NCBI RefSeq assembly: GCF_009742825.1
Contig: NZ_WPCE01000001.1
Location: 38,778-102,777 of the forward strand
Origin: Halorubrum sp. CBA1125
GTDB taxonomy: Archaea > Halobacteriota > Halobacteria > Halobacteriales > Haloferacaceae
Reading direction: 5' to 3'
DNA: 64,000 nt
Shown here: positions 15,511 through 23,436 of the stretch, piece after piece
Layout: each line of letters starts with the position of its first letter
Position numbering within the stretch: the stretch's first letter is position 1
Notes under the pieces: model-generated
What the model saw: only the letters and a program-made list of their open reading frames with translations
What the model was told of the DNA's origin: nothing
The model's database searches: none
Position numbers and translations under genes: made by a program

Positions 15511-15654
15511 CAAATAACCTGTGTAGTAACTCTATCGTTGCCCTCAATTAACTTCTCGTTCTCAAAACCGTCAGATACCCAATCTATTTTCGGGACTCTC
15601 CATAACTTTCGACGAGTGGTTCAAAGTTAAGTATGCCACAGATAATACCTCAGT
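15511..15654. promoter_or_regulatory. divergent promoter between modification and preQ0 operons
   Basis: The 144-bp spacer separates minus-strand dpdA copy 2 from plus-strand queD. On the plus strand aaagttaagtatgcc (about 15624-15638) centres 25 bp before ATG 15655, a good TATA position for a leaderless queD message. AT-rich sequence near 15540-15560 could serve the minus strand. Shared control of both operons is likely but not shown. Confidence 0.5.
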
Positions 15655-16122
15655 ATGGCTCAAGACCTATCTAGAGAGTACCCCCTCACATCAGAGGATC
15701 TCTCCGAGGGTGAACGAACCTTACACGTCGGACGTGACCAGCCGATTCGCCTGAGTACAGGACACCGGATTCTACACCATGACGGCAAGTGCAGCCGTCC
15801 TCATGGGCATAACTACAAAATCAGCGTCTCGATAACTGGCACCCTGACCAGCGAAGGATGGGTCATCGACAAGGGAGACGTCACTTCTGTATTATCTGAG
15901 TGGGATCACCGATTTCTCGTGGAGAAAGGCGATCCACTGATCGAGGCTTTTGAGGCCAGCGGCGACGACGATGCCCTAATCGTGCTCGACCAGCCCCCGA
16001 CAGCCGAAGTGATGGGGATCGTTCTTGAACGACGGCTGGAGGAAACATTGCCGGAGACGGTCAGTAATGTCGCAGTTGAGGTTCGAGAGACCGGTGAGCT
16101 CGCTGCCGGAGAGGCCCTATAG
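15655..16122 (+). CDS. queD: 6-carboxy-5,6,7,8-tetrahydropterin synthase
   Basis: QueD converts dihydroneopterin triphosphate to 6-carboxytetrahydropterin, an early step to preQ0. The 155-aa protein has the zinc ligands His37 (STGHRI), His50 and His52 (CSRPHGHNY), the catalytic Cys46, an EWDHRFLV segment and PTAEVMG near residue 122. It is the first gene of queD-queE-queC. FolE, which supplies the substrate, is not in the window and is presumably chromosomal. A second, island-borne set of preQ0 genes makes sense if DNA rather than tRNA is being modified. Confidence 0.93.
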   Translation: MAQDLSREYPLTSEDLSEGERTLHVGRDQPIRLSTGHRILHHDGKCSRPHGHNYKISVSITGTLTSEGWVIDKGDVTSVLSEWDHRFLVEKGDPLIEAFEASGDDDALIVLDQPPTAEVMGIVLERRLEETLPETVSNVAVEVRETGELAAGEAL

Positions 16123-16126
16123 AGCA

Positions 16127-16909
16127 ATGCCGGTGAATTCGGATGTTCCAACGGTTGAGGAGGGTTCTACTGGCACAGAAACGAAGGACGGGCTGCCAGT
16201 GAATGAATTGTTCTACTCGTTACAAGGCGAAGGGAAGATCGCCGGGATGCCGAGCGTGTTCGTTCGGACGAGTGGTTGCAATCTCCGGTGCTGGTTCTGT
16301 GACTCGTTCCATACCAGCTGGGAGCCGACCCACGCCTGGCTCGATATCGATGCCGTCATCGACCGTGTCACCGATTATGAGAAAGCAAACCATGTCGTCG
16401 TGACCGGCGGTGAACCATTACTCCACGATGAGACCACCGAGCTGTTAGACCGCCTCAGCGACACCGGCTACCATACTACTGTCGAAACCAACGGTACGAT
16501 CTATCACGATACTTCCATCGACCTTGTGAGCATCAGTCCAAAACTGGCGAGCAGCACTCCGACCGCGGCAAAGGACCCGCAGGGCGATGGAGAATGGGCT
16601 GACCGGCACGATGATCGAAGGATCGATATAGACGCCCTCTGCAAGCTGGTGGAGACCTATACTTTCCAGCTGAAATTTGTAGTCACAGATAGAGATGATA
16701 TGCCCGAGATCAACCGGTTAGTTGATCAGCTCCGGGACGCCGCAGATACGGTGATTCAAGATTCAGACATTTTGTTGATGCCGGAGGGTTCGACCCGTGA
16801 ACGATTGTCAGAAACCCGCGAACTGACCGCTGAGATAGCGATGGAGCACGGATATCAATATACGCCCCGGCTTCACGTTGATCTCTGGAATGACGCTCCG
16901 GAAACGTAA
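16127..16909 (+). CDS. queE: 7-carboxy-7-deazaguanine synthase (radical SAM)
   Basis: QueE converts 6-carboxytetrahydropterin to 7-carboxy-7-deazaguanine. The 260-aa protein has FYSLQGEGKIAGMPS, the radical-SAM cluster motif CNLRCWFC (Cys51, 55, 58) and the SAM-binding VVTGGEPLLH, followed by VETNGTIYHD and VSISPKLASS. ATG 16127 follows the queD stop by 4 nt; longer in-frame starts would lie inside queD. It is the second gene of the preQ0 operon. Confidence 0.94.
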   Translation: MPVNSDVPTVEEGSTGTETKDGLPVNELFYSLQGEGKIAGMPSVFVRTSGCNLRCWFCDSFHTSWEPTHAWLDIDAVIDRVTDYEKANHVVVTGGEPLLHDETTELLDRLSDTGYHTTVETNGTIYHDTSIDLVSISPKLASSTPTAAKDPQGDGEWADRHDDRRIDIDALCKLVETYTFQLKFVVTDRDDMPEINRLVDQLRDAADTVIQDSDILLMPEGSTRERLSETRELTAEIAMEHGYQYTPRLHVDLWNDAPET

Positions 16910-16926
16910 AATCAAATCATACAACC

Positions 16927-17637
16927 ATGACGACTAATCAAGCAGGTAGCACGGAAAGTGCGGTTATCCTTGTATCGGGCGGAATGGATAGTGCGACTGC
17001 AGCTTTTGAGGCGAAGCACAGGGGGTATGACTTGTACTTCCTCCACACGACCTACGGCCAACAAACAGCGGACAAAGAGTCAGAGTGCGCCCGAGCATTG
17101 GCCGACTATATGGATGTCGCGGACTTCCTTCACATCGAAACAGACCACTTAGCCCGGATCGGTGCTTCCAGCCTCACTGACGAGAACATCGATGTCGAAG
17201 AAGTCGATCTTGATAGCGATGAGATACCGTCAAGCTACGTTCCGTTCCGGAATTCGAACCTGCTATCGATGGCTACGTCGTACGCTGAAGCAAACGACTG
17301 TGGGGCCGTCTTTATTGGTGCACACAGCGAGGACTACTCCGGTTACCCGGATTGTCGCCCGGAATTCTTTGATGAGTTCCAACAGGTCATAGATATCGGG
17401 ACGAAACCAGAGACGTCAATCGAATTGGTGGCACCGTTCGTGGATTGGACGAAAACAGAGATCGCGGAGCGTGGGCTAGACCTCGATGTTCCGTACGAGC
17501 TTACGTGGAGCTGTTACCGCGATGAAGAACCAGCCTGTGGTACTTGCGATGCATGTGCCTACCGACTCAAAGCATTCCAAGACGTAGGAATGAAGGATCC
17601 GATTAGATATCGAGAGCGCCCTAGCTACAGTGATTGA
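16927..17637 (+). CDS. queC: 7-cyano-7-deazaguanine (preQ0) synthase
   Basis: QueC turns 7-carboxy-7-deazaguanine into preQ0 with ATP and ammonia. The 236-aa protein has the PP-loop SGGMDSATAAF (residues 17-27), YGQQTADKE, FIGAHSEDYSGYPDCRPEF and the C-terminal zinc motif CYRDEEPACGTCDACAYR. It starts 17 bp after queE. Unlike some phage systems there is no glutamine amidotransferase fused to it. Its product is the expected substrate of both DpdA-like proteins. Confidence 0.95.
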   Translation: MTTNQAGSTESAVILVSGGMDSATAAFEAKHRGYDLYFLHTTYGQQTADKESECARALADYMDVADFLHIETDHLARIGASSLTDENIDVEEVDLDSDEIPSSYVPFRNSNLLSMATSYAEANDCGAVFIGAHSEDYSGYPDCRPEFFDEFQQVIDIGTKPETSIELVAPFVDWTKTEIAERGLDLDVPYELTWSCYRDEEPACGTCDACAYRLKAFQDVGMKDPIRYRERPSYSD

Positions 17638-17697
17638 TAAGACATAGGGACAATAGAGGACAAACGATTCTTGTTGGTGTGTCCTAATGCTCACACT

Positions 17698-18171
17698 ATG
17701 GGCAAGTTTGCGGACGAAGTTGTTCATCGGTTGAAAGACCACTTAGAACAGTTCTGCTCATCTTATGCGTGGGAAACAGAGTACCCTATTGCACAAACAC
17801 CGATTGACATAGCAGGAAACGATGGTGATCGATACGTTTTAATCGAACTCGAATGGCGTCGAGCTGACCCGGCCGACAATGCTGCGAAGATTTTTCGCCA
17901 CCTCAGTACGAGAGAGATCCCAGCTGACCAAGTTAGAATTTTACAGTTATTCACCAATCATTACAATCTCAGCTCTGGCGGTGTCTCGTCCAAGCGAAAG
18001 AACGCGGAGTTCGTAGGAGAAACCGCAGCGGAGTTACTGGAGCATCTCACCTACCACCCAATTGATTTTGAAATAGATCCGCCTAAATCAGGAGAAGACC
18101 GACCCCCACAATGGAAAGACACCACAGATTCGACAGCTGAGAAACTCGCGTCAATAATTGACAAACCTTGA
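17698..18171 (+). CDS. uncharacterised protein, possible PD-(D/E)XK fold
   Basis: The 157-aa protein starts MGKFADEVVHRLKDHLEQF. Its middle reads TPIDIAGNDGDRYVLIELEW followed by RRADPADNAAKIFRHLS, and an Asp followed by Glu-x-Glu in beta-strand-like context resembles a PD-(D/E)XK nuclease core. I used ATG 17698 rather than the in-frame ATG at 17671, which adds nine atypical residues. It lies 60 bp after queC on the same strand, so it may be co-transcribed with preQ0 synthesis. Function unknown; the nuclease idea is inference. Confidence 0.55.
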   Translation: MGKFADEVVHRLKDHLEQFCSSYAWETEYPIAQTPIDIAGNDGDRYVLIELEWRRADPADNAAKIFRHLSTREIPADQVRILQLFTNHYNLSSGGVSSKRKNAEFVGETAAELLEHLTYHPIDFEIDPPKSGEDRPPQWKDTTDSTAEKLASIIDKP

Positions 18172-18214
18172 TACGCGGATGTTCTCTTCGCCGTTGCCGC
18201 TGTTTTCCGAGGTA

Positions 18215-18655
18215 TCAAAGTCCTAGCTCTGTATCTAAGTAGGTGCTAACGCTTCCGTACTCATTCTCCATAATTTCACAGAGCTCACGGTTGACCGTCA
18301 GACCACTGTGAGTGATATTTGCAGATCCTACGTACACCAGTTCGGGGCCCACGACGGCTTTCGCATGTAGATCATCTACGGTAGTCATCGAGGTATTTCC
18401 CATACGGGAGACGAGGGAGCGCATGTAGTCGTTGTGTTGTTCGCCAGTACGAACGTAGAAATCGACATCCGTGCTCAGCTCTCTAATCGCCGCGGACAGG
18501 GAAAGTCGTCGGCTTGACAATTTATCGGTGAGTGGAAAGCGCAGTTCCACATCGCTAAGCCAGGGCGAACAGATCGCCACACGTTGGGCGTGAACGAGAG
18601 AGTACCCAATAAAGTACGAGAGTCCACTAGAGGGTAAAGAAAACGCTCGTACCAT
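18215..18655 (-). CDS. dpdK: phospholipase D-like protein DpdK
   Basis: The 146-aa protein has one HKD-type motif, LHAKAVVGPELVYVGSANIT (His-Lys ending in the Asn/Ser of the family), after an N-terminal strand VAICSPWLSDVELRFPL. PLD-fold proteins of this kind are nucleases or nuclease-like subunits in Dpd (DpdK) and DISARM (DrmC) systems. Its ATG 18655 lies inside the end of dpdJ, so the two are coupled, as in bacterial dpdJ-dpdK. It is the last gene of the restriction arm. Confidence 0.82.
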   Translation of the reverse strand: MVRAFSLPSSGLSYFIGYSLVHAQRVAICSPWLSDVELRFPLTDKLSSRRLSLSAAIRELSTDVDFYVRTGEQHNDYMRSLVSRMGNTSMTTVDDLHAKAVVGPELVYVGSANITHSGLTVNRELCEIMENEYGSVSTYLDTELGL

Positions 18656-21600
18656 CGATCTCACCTCCTGGAAGCATCTCTCGCTCGATCATTTGCGACG
18701 CGGAATCTTCGGAGGGAACTCTTTCGATCAGCATCTCTCGGAGACGTTCAAGCAAGACGTAGCTCAAGCTTTCCGACTGGTCGTGTGCCGATATGCACTC
18801 CGCTAAGTGTAGGTTCTCGACACAACCGTCGATATCCGGAGAGAAAAACAGGGATTTCACCCGATCAAGGTCTCCAATGTCGTGTGGCATTTTTCTGACC
18901 GCATCAGCAGGGAATTCATTGTTGCCCGCTACCTGCTCTTTTGAGACGGTCTGTTTGATTCGGTATGCCGTTTCGGTTGAGATGCCTTCCTCACTCGAAA
19001 GCTGCCTAGCTCGATCAATCGAGGAAAGTACTTCATCCACGATCAGATCGACGATATCGGGGAAGATGGGAGTTTCATCCATATCGCGGACAACTTCTCG
19101 AACGGTGTGTTCGTCTGGGTCTTCCGGTATTTGTTCCACGAAGTCCTCCGATGCCCAAAGCCTCTCGTTGATGACCTGGGGATTATAGCAGATATGGGTC
19201 AGCGCATTTAGTGCCGTACCCGGATCGGTCTGGAGGTCTTCGTAAACCAGATCAACGATGCCTTGGCCACCCTGTGACCGCTCAAACACATATACCTCGT
19301 CGGCTTCGTGATCAATCCCGTAGAAGAGCATACTTGGATTGACTCCGCCAATATCGGCGACCAACTGGGTGAAACAGTGCGCCGCTGTATGCCGAGCCAC
19401 CTCGTTGAGAGATAACTCATTCAGCGACTTGTAGCGACGTACCCGTTTCTTAGTCTCTTCGTCAATATCCGACGCGTAGTCGCCTAGGTCGAAAATCAAC
19501 CCTCGGGTATCGAGCGAGAAACCCAAGGACCGATCCCCGGCCGTGATCTCCTGAGAAATCCGATCCTCGCCGGTGAATATGAACTCATTTTCTTCACCAA
19601 CAGGTCGTGCCGGTGTGATTTCGAGAGATACTCCCGTGAGAGTCACTTTCCCGGTAATGTCAGCGAGGGTTGCTCTCCCCCGTGTCGCTTCCTCTTGACG
19701 CCCTTCAAGTCTAGTCTCTACTTCCGGGTTAGAATGGATTTTTCCGAACGCCCTATCGTTATGACGTAAGCACCGATCCTCTTTAAGAATCTGGAAACAC
19801 TCGGGACAGTACCTGACGATATTCAGAGCGCGACCGCCGCTGAGATCTTCTATATCGTCAAGAGTGATAGAGTCCGGAGTAATCATGCCGTCGCGCCGGT
19901 CACCGGGGACGTCCTCAAAGGAGAATCTGACCCCGTCATCATCAGCAATGGTTTCGGGTAGGTAGGCTTGCAAATGACCTGCCTCTTGTTGATACTCGCT
20001 ACGGTACGGAGCATAGGTCTGAACGAGTTTGTCTATAGACTGTTCGTCGCCATTCTCATCGTCCTCCCCATAGAACACCGTGAAGTACTTTCCAGCATCT
20101 TGGAAGTAGTTCGGGGGAACGTACCAGACAGTGCCTTCAAGCGAACGGTCGTCAACTTTCAGGAACCGGTCATAATAATACGCCCCTCGAAGGAGATGCT
20201 TGACGTAGTACAGGCTCTTATCGTTCTGTTCAATAGAGTTGTATTCGTCGAGCTGAGTCAGCGCCTGTCGGAGATAGTAGATCTGTTTACGCTTCGTTGC
20301 CGTCTTATCGAGCTCCTCGCTTTTAATGGCGCGGCTGGCTGTATCAACGCGGTCAACCACCTGATCAACGGATGTCGGTAGTTCTGGAAGGTTAACAGAC
20401 TCGTATTCTCGGTCAACGACACGCCGGAGTCTCTCGACGTCACTCGTTATCCCGTAGAGATCAGGGATCAGATCGTCTAATGCTTCGATCTGTTCAGTAG
20501 GCGGAGTTTCAGCGAGGTTTGTGACGGAGGTTCGAAGCTCTTCTAAAGTTGATTCCAAGGCATCGAGCTGTGATTTGACCTTCTCTTCGGTACTGACATC
20601 GGAATCTTCGATCTCGTCGATTAGCGCTTGTCGCTGGCTACAGAATTCCAAGAAATCAGTTCTAATCTCTGAGACTAGAGACCGGGCCAAGTCTTCTCTT
20701 TGCATGGACTGCCCAACATGATCCTCGATGAGATCCGCGATCTCGGGCTGTGTCACGTCCTCCCGGAGCTCGGACAGAACCTGATCTACAGTCTCAACCG
20801 GCTCCTCTCCATGTAATGCAGGGAGCTGACTCTCACCCACGTCAATTCCGAACTCTCGGCGCAATACAGCTGCAGGTTCCGTGATGAACTCGTAGTACTG
20901 TGTGTAGCCCAGTTCTGAACAGAGGAACCGTTCGAGGAACTCTTCCTTCCGGTCAATCGACCCAGAGAACCACTCTTTCGAGACAGCTGTTGATGTTTCG
21001 TAGAACTTCTCGAACTGGTCGTGGATCCAGGCAATCACGTGATTATCGGTCTTCAATGGCGTTCGAATCTCAGACCCGAGGAAACGGTCGGCACGATAGA
21101 ACATATTCGCGTCCTGAGTGAGATCCGAGAGAAATACGACAATGTGTGAGTCGGTGTCTTCCTTCCTCGCTGCTCGTCCCGCACGCTGAATGAATGACGA
21201 CAGATCCCATGGCGTCCGATACTGCGTGACGATAGTAATCTCACCGACGTCGATCCCGACCTCAAGGAAGCTCGTCGAGAGCAGGAGGTCGCTCTCGGCT
21301 GTAGCAGCAGCGTCGAACCCAGCGTCTGAGTAGACAGATTCGAAGCGGAGTGAAGATTCGATGAACTCGCAGTCCATCTCCTTAGCTACCCGATCCCAGT
21401 TAGAGAAATCGGTTCCAGTTCTGTGATACCGCCAGAGTTCGTTTGCTCGATCAGCGTCCTCCAGTTGCGCCCTCTTTTGGTTCACTTGGCTTATACTGTC
21501 GATGAATGAGAGGATTTTCCCGCGCTCACCGGTCTCGCTGTTCAAGAGGCTATGTCCAAGCAACATCAATTGCTGGATGGCCATCGATGAGACCCCAGGA

Positions 21601-22739
21601 CCTTCCTCCGACGTTTTGAGGAAGTAGTAGTGCTCCTTGTCCTCGTGGTCCGTTCGGAAATCTGAGTCGGGCGGCGCGACTGATTCAACTCGTCCACTTG
21701 GAACGGGAAAGAGATCAGTAGCAAATCGCTGTGGATCATCGACCGTCGCGCTTGAGCCTAGCCAGAGCAGCGAATGGTCCGTTATCGCCTCGATATTTTG
21801 TGCTATATTTGCAGTATGTGCTCCTCTGAGCCCGGTGTACAGGTGTACTTCGTCGAATACAATCGTATCGGCCCGGTCAATGATGTTGTAGTTCGGTTTG
21901 AGTGAGAATAGCTCCAGAGATTCTAACGTCGTCAGAAGAATGTCCGGCCCAGGCTGATTTTTGATATCAGTCCGATTAAGCACGATCTCCCGGTCAGAGA
22001 AGGAGTGTGCATCATTGTTCTCGCAAACAAGTCGGTAAGTCGAACTTCCTCCTTGGTAGGTGAATGAGTGAGTTTCGTCGTCTCCACACCAGCAATCGGC
22101 GAGCTTGAATCGACGCGTACCATGCTGATTAGCGAAAAATGCGTCTTTCCTTTCAACCTCTGATGACGTATACGGAGTGTTGCTGGTCCATACCCCAACA
22201 GAAAGGCTGGTGTCGTGCTCTGTTCTAAGGTTGTACAGGTGTTCTAGAATCCGTCCAAGTTGGTCCTGTAGGAGAGCCCGACTCGGATAGACGACGATTG
22301 CCAAGTCCTGTTGATCTTCTGCTAACAGCTGATAGAGTGGGCCGAGGAACGCTTCTGTCTTTCCGAAGCCAGTGGGTGCCGAGAAGATCGCACCACGTGA
22401 GTTGTTGGATGACCGTCGATCCGCATCAAGGTCGCGGATCAACTGCCAGCTTTCGACCTGAAAGTCGAGTGGCTTGAAATCGAAGAGGTCGATGATATCA
22501 GCAACGAACTGGTCGTCACCAGTGTATTTACTCGTGGCTCGTCGATCCTGTGGCCTCTGTGTGTACTTAACAGCATCCGTGATATAGGGGGGATTGGCTT
22601 GGTCAGCATCAAATATCTGGGTATTTGAGAGAAACCCGCGAATCAGCGGTTGGATATCATCAGGGATTCGTGAGGCATTCGAGTTCCGATCAAAGTACTT
22701 CATGTAGTCGAGTTGTTGGAGATGGTCACGATGCCGCAA
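18627..22739 (-). CDS. dpdJ: DpdJ-like DEAD/DEAH helicase
   Basis: The 1,370-aa protein is a superfamily 2 helicase: Walker A SAPTGFGKTEAFLGP (near 121), VVYPSRALLQDQLGR, DEVH box IVFDEVHLYTGLRG, and motif VI FIQRAGRAARKEDTD. A Cys-containing region (YCPECFQILKEDRC) and a C-terminal segment FERSQGGQGIVDLVYEDL resemble DUF1998-type tails. Size, domains and position next to the PLD gene match DpdJ. The first codon is TTG at 22739; ATG 22703 (MKYFDRNSNA) is an alternative. It probably moves along or unwinds unmodified DNA for cleavage. Confidence 0.82.
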   Translation of the reverse strand: MRHRDHLQQLDYMKYFDRNSNASRIPDDIQPLIRGFLSNTQIFDADQANPPYITDAVKYTQRPQDRRATSKYTGDDQFVADIIDLFDFKPLDFQVESWQLIRDLDADRRSSNNSRGAIFSAPTGFGKTEAFLGPLYQLLAEDQQDLAIVVYPSRALLQDQLGRILEHLYNLRTEHDTSLSVGVWTSNTPYTSSEVERKDAFFANQHGTRRFKLADCWCGDDETHSFTYQGGSSTYRLVCENNDAHSFSDREIVLNRTDIKNQPGPDILLTTLESLELFSLKPNYNIIDRADTIVFDEVHLYTGLRGAHTANIAQNIEAITDHSLLWLGSSATVDDPQRFATDLFPVPSGRVESVAPPDSDFRTDHEDKEHYYFLKTSEEGPGVSSMAIQQLMLLGHSLLNSETGERGKILSFIDSISQVNQKRAQLEDADRANELWRYHRTGTDFSNWDRVAKEMDCEFIESSLRFESVYSDAGFDAAATAESDLLLSTSFLEVGIDVGEITIVTQYRTPWDLSSFIQRAGRAARKEDTDSHIVVFLSDLTQDANMFYRADRFLGSEIRTPLKTDNHVIAWIHDQFEKFYETSTAVSKEWFSGSIDRKEEFLERFLCSELGYTQYYEFITEPAAVLRREFGIDVGESQLPALHGEEPVETVDQVLSELREDVTQPEIADLIEDHVGQSMQREDLARSLVSEIRTDFLEFCSQRQALIDEIEDSDVSTEEKVKSQLDALESTLEELRTSVTNLAETPPTEQIEALDDLIPDLYGITSDVERLRRVVDREYESVNLPELPTSVDQVVDRVDTASRAIKSEELDKTATKRKQIYYLRQALTQLDEYNSIEQNDKSLYYVKHLLRGAYYYDRFLKVDDRSLEGTVWYVPPNYFQDAGKYFTVFYGEDDENGDEQSIDKLVQTYAPYRSEYQQEAGHLQAYLPETIADDDGVRFSFEDVPGDRRDGMITPDSITLDDIEDLSGGRALNIVRYCPECFQILKEDRCLRHNDRAFGKIHSNPEVETRLEGRQEEATRGRATLADITGKVTLTGVSLEITPARPVGEENEFIFTGEDRISQEITAGDRSLGFSLDTRGLIFDLGDYASDIDEETKKRVRRYKSLNELSLNEVARHTAAHCFTQLVADIGGVNPSMLFYGIDHEADEVYVFERSQGGQGIVDLVYEDLQTDPGTALNALTHICYNPQVINERLWASEDFVEQIPEDPDEHTVREVVRDMDETPIFPDIVDLIVDEVLSSIDRARQLSSEEGISTETAYRIKQTVSKEQVAGNNEFPADAVRKMPHDIGDLDRVKSLFFSPDIDGCVENLHLAECISAHDQSESLSYVLLERLREMLIERVPSEDSASQMIEREMLPGGEIDGTSVFFTL

Positions 22740-22761
22740 TCAATCTTTCCACGAGAGGCGA

Positions 22762-23436
22762 TTACGAGAGAGTCACTTCGAGATAGTCTGCGAGATCGGA
22801 CTCATAGAGGCGATTGAGTTCCTCTTCCGAGAGCGCTGCCAATGTTAGCCGTTCGTCGTCCAGTAACCTGTCAACGAGGTCATTGAGCGGGGTATCCCGG
22901 TATGGGCCAAACAGAGCGTCCTTTGCCTCCTCTAGTGATTGACGCATAAAGTGACCGTACTCTCTGGCCTCCTCTTTCCGCTGGTCGATTTGATCCCCTT
23001 CAATCTGTGCCTCCCAGTTCCAGTTATCGAGGAGGGTATCGAGCGCATCTAACTTGTCTGGGTCTACCCGCTCAACCCGCTGGTTCAACCGAATCATGCC
23101 TCGGACAGTGTTGTGGACGTCGATTCTCGCTTGGTGAACGAAGTTGTTGACCTCCCTCCGTTGAGCTTCGACAGCTTCGCGGGTTTCGGGAAGTCGTTTT
23201 GCGAGAGCATCGTAATCGTCCTGCTCTAACAGAGATCTAGCCTCTTCGACCGCGTGTTTCGCCTCAGAGTCTATCTCAACTTTAGTCTGGAAGAAGGCTT
23301 CAGCAAGAACTCGTTCGAGAATCGTTTCCTCCATCGTTTCTGCGAGCTCGTCTAGTTCTGATTCTAGACCTTGCCGCCGGTGCTGTTCGTAAATCGTTTC
23401 AAGCTGATCCTGAAACGTACTGGAATTAGCTGACAT
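22762..23436 (-). CDS. DpdI-like coiled-coil protein
   Basis: The 224-aa, strongly charged and mostly helical protein (QLETIYEQHRRQGLESELDE, later KRLPETREAVEAQRREVNNF) has no enzymatic motif that I can see. It lies between dpdH and dpdJ, the place of dpdI in bacterial clusters, and overlaps dpdH by 11 nt. It may bridge the ATPase and helicase subunits. The name rests on position only. Confidence 0.5.
   Translation of the reverse strand: MSANSSTFQDQLETIYEQHRRQGLESELDELAETMEETILERVLAEAFFQTKVEIDSEAKHAVEEARSLLEQDDYDALAKRLPETREAVEAQRREVNNFVHQARIDVHNTVRGMIRLNQRVERVDPDKLDALDTLLDNWNWEAQIEGDQIDQRKEEAREYGHFMRQSLEEAKDALFGPYRDTPLNDLVDRLLDDERLTLAALSEEELNRLYESDLADYLEVTLS

Noticed and set aside
15655..17637. 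queDEC as the ordinary tRNA archaeosine pathway only
   Set aside because: They are inside the integrated island, divergent from DpdA-like genes lacking PUA domains and next to a restriction arm, so DNA is the more likely target; tRNA supply cannot be excluded as a side role.
18215..22739. DISARM (drmA/B/C) or Druantia system
   Set aside because: DUF1998-type helicases and a PLD protein are shared, but there is no DNA methyltransferase, and the gene order plus TGT and preQ0 genes fit Dpd better.
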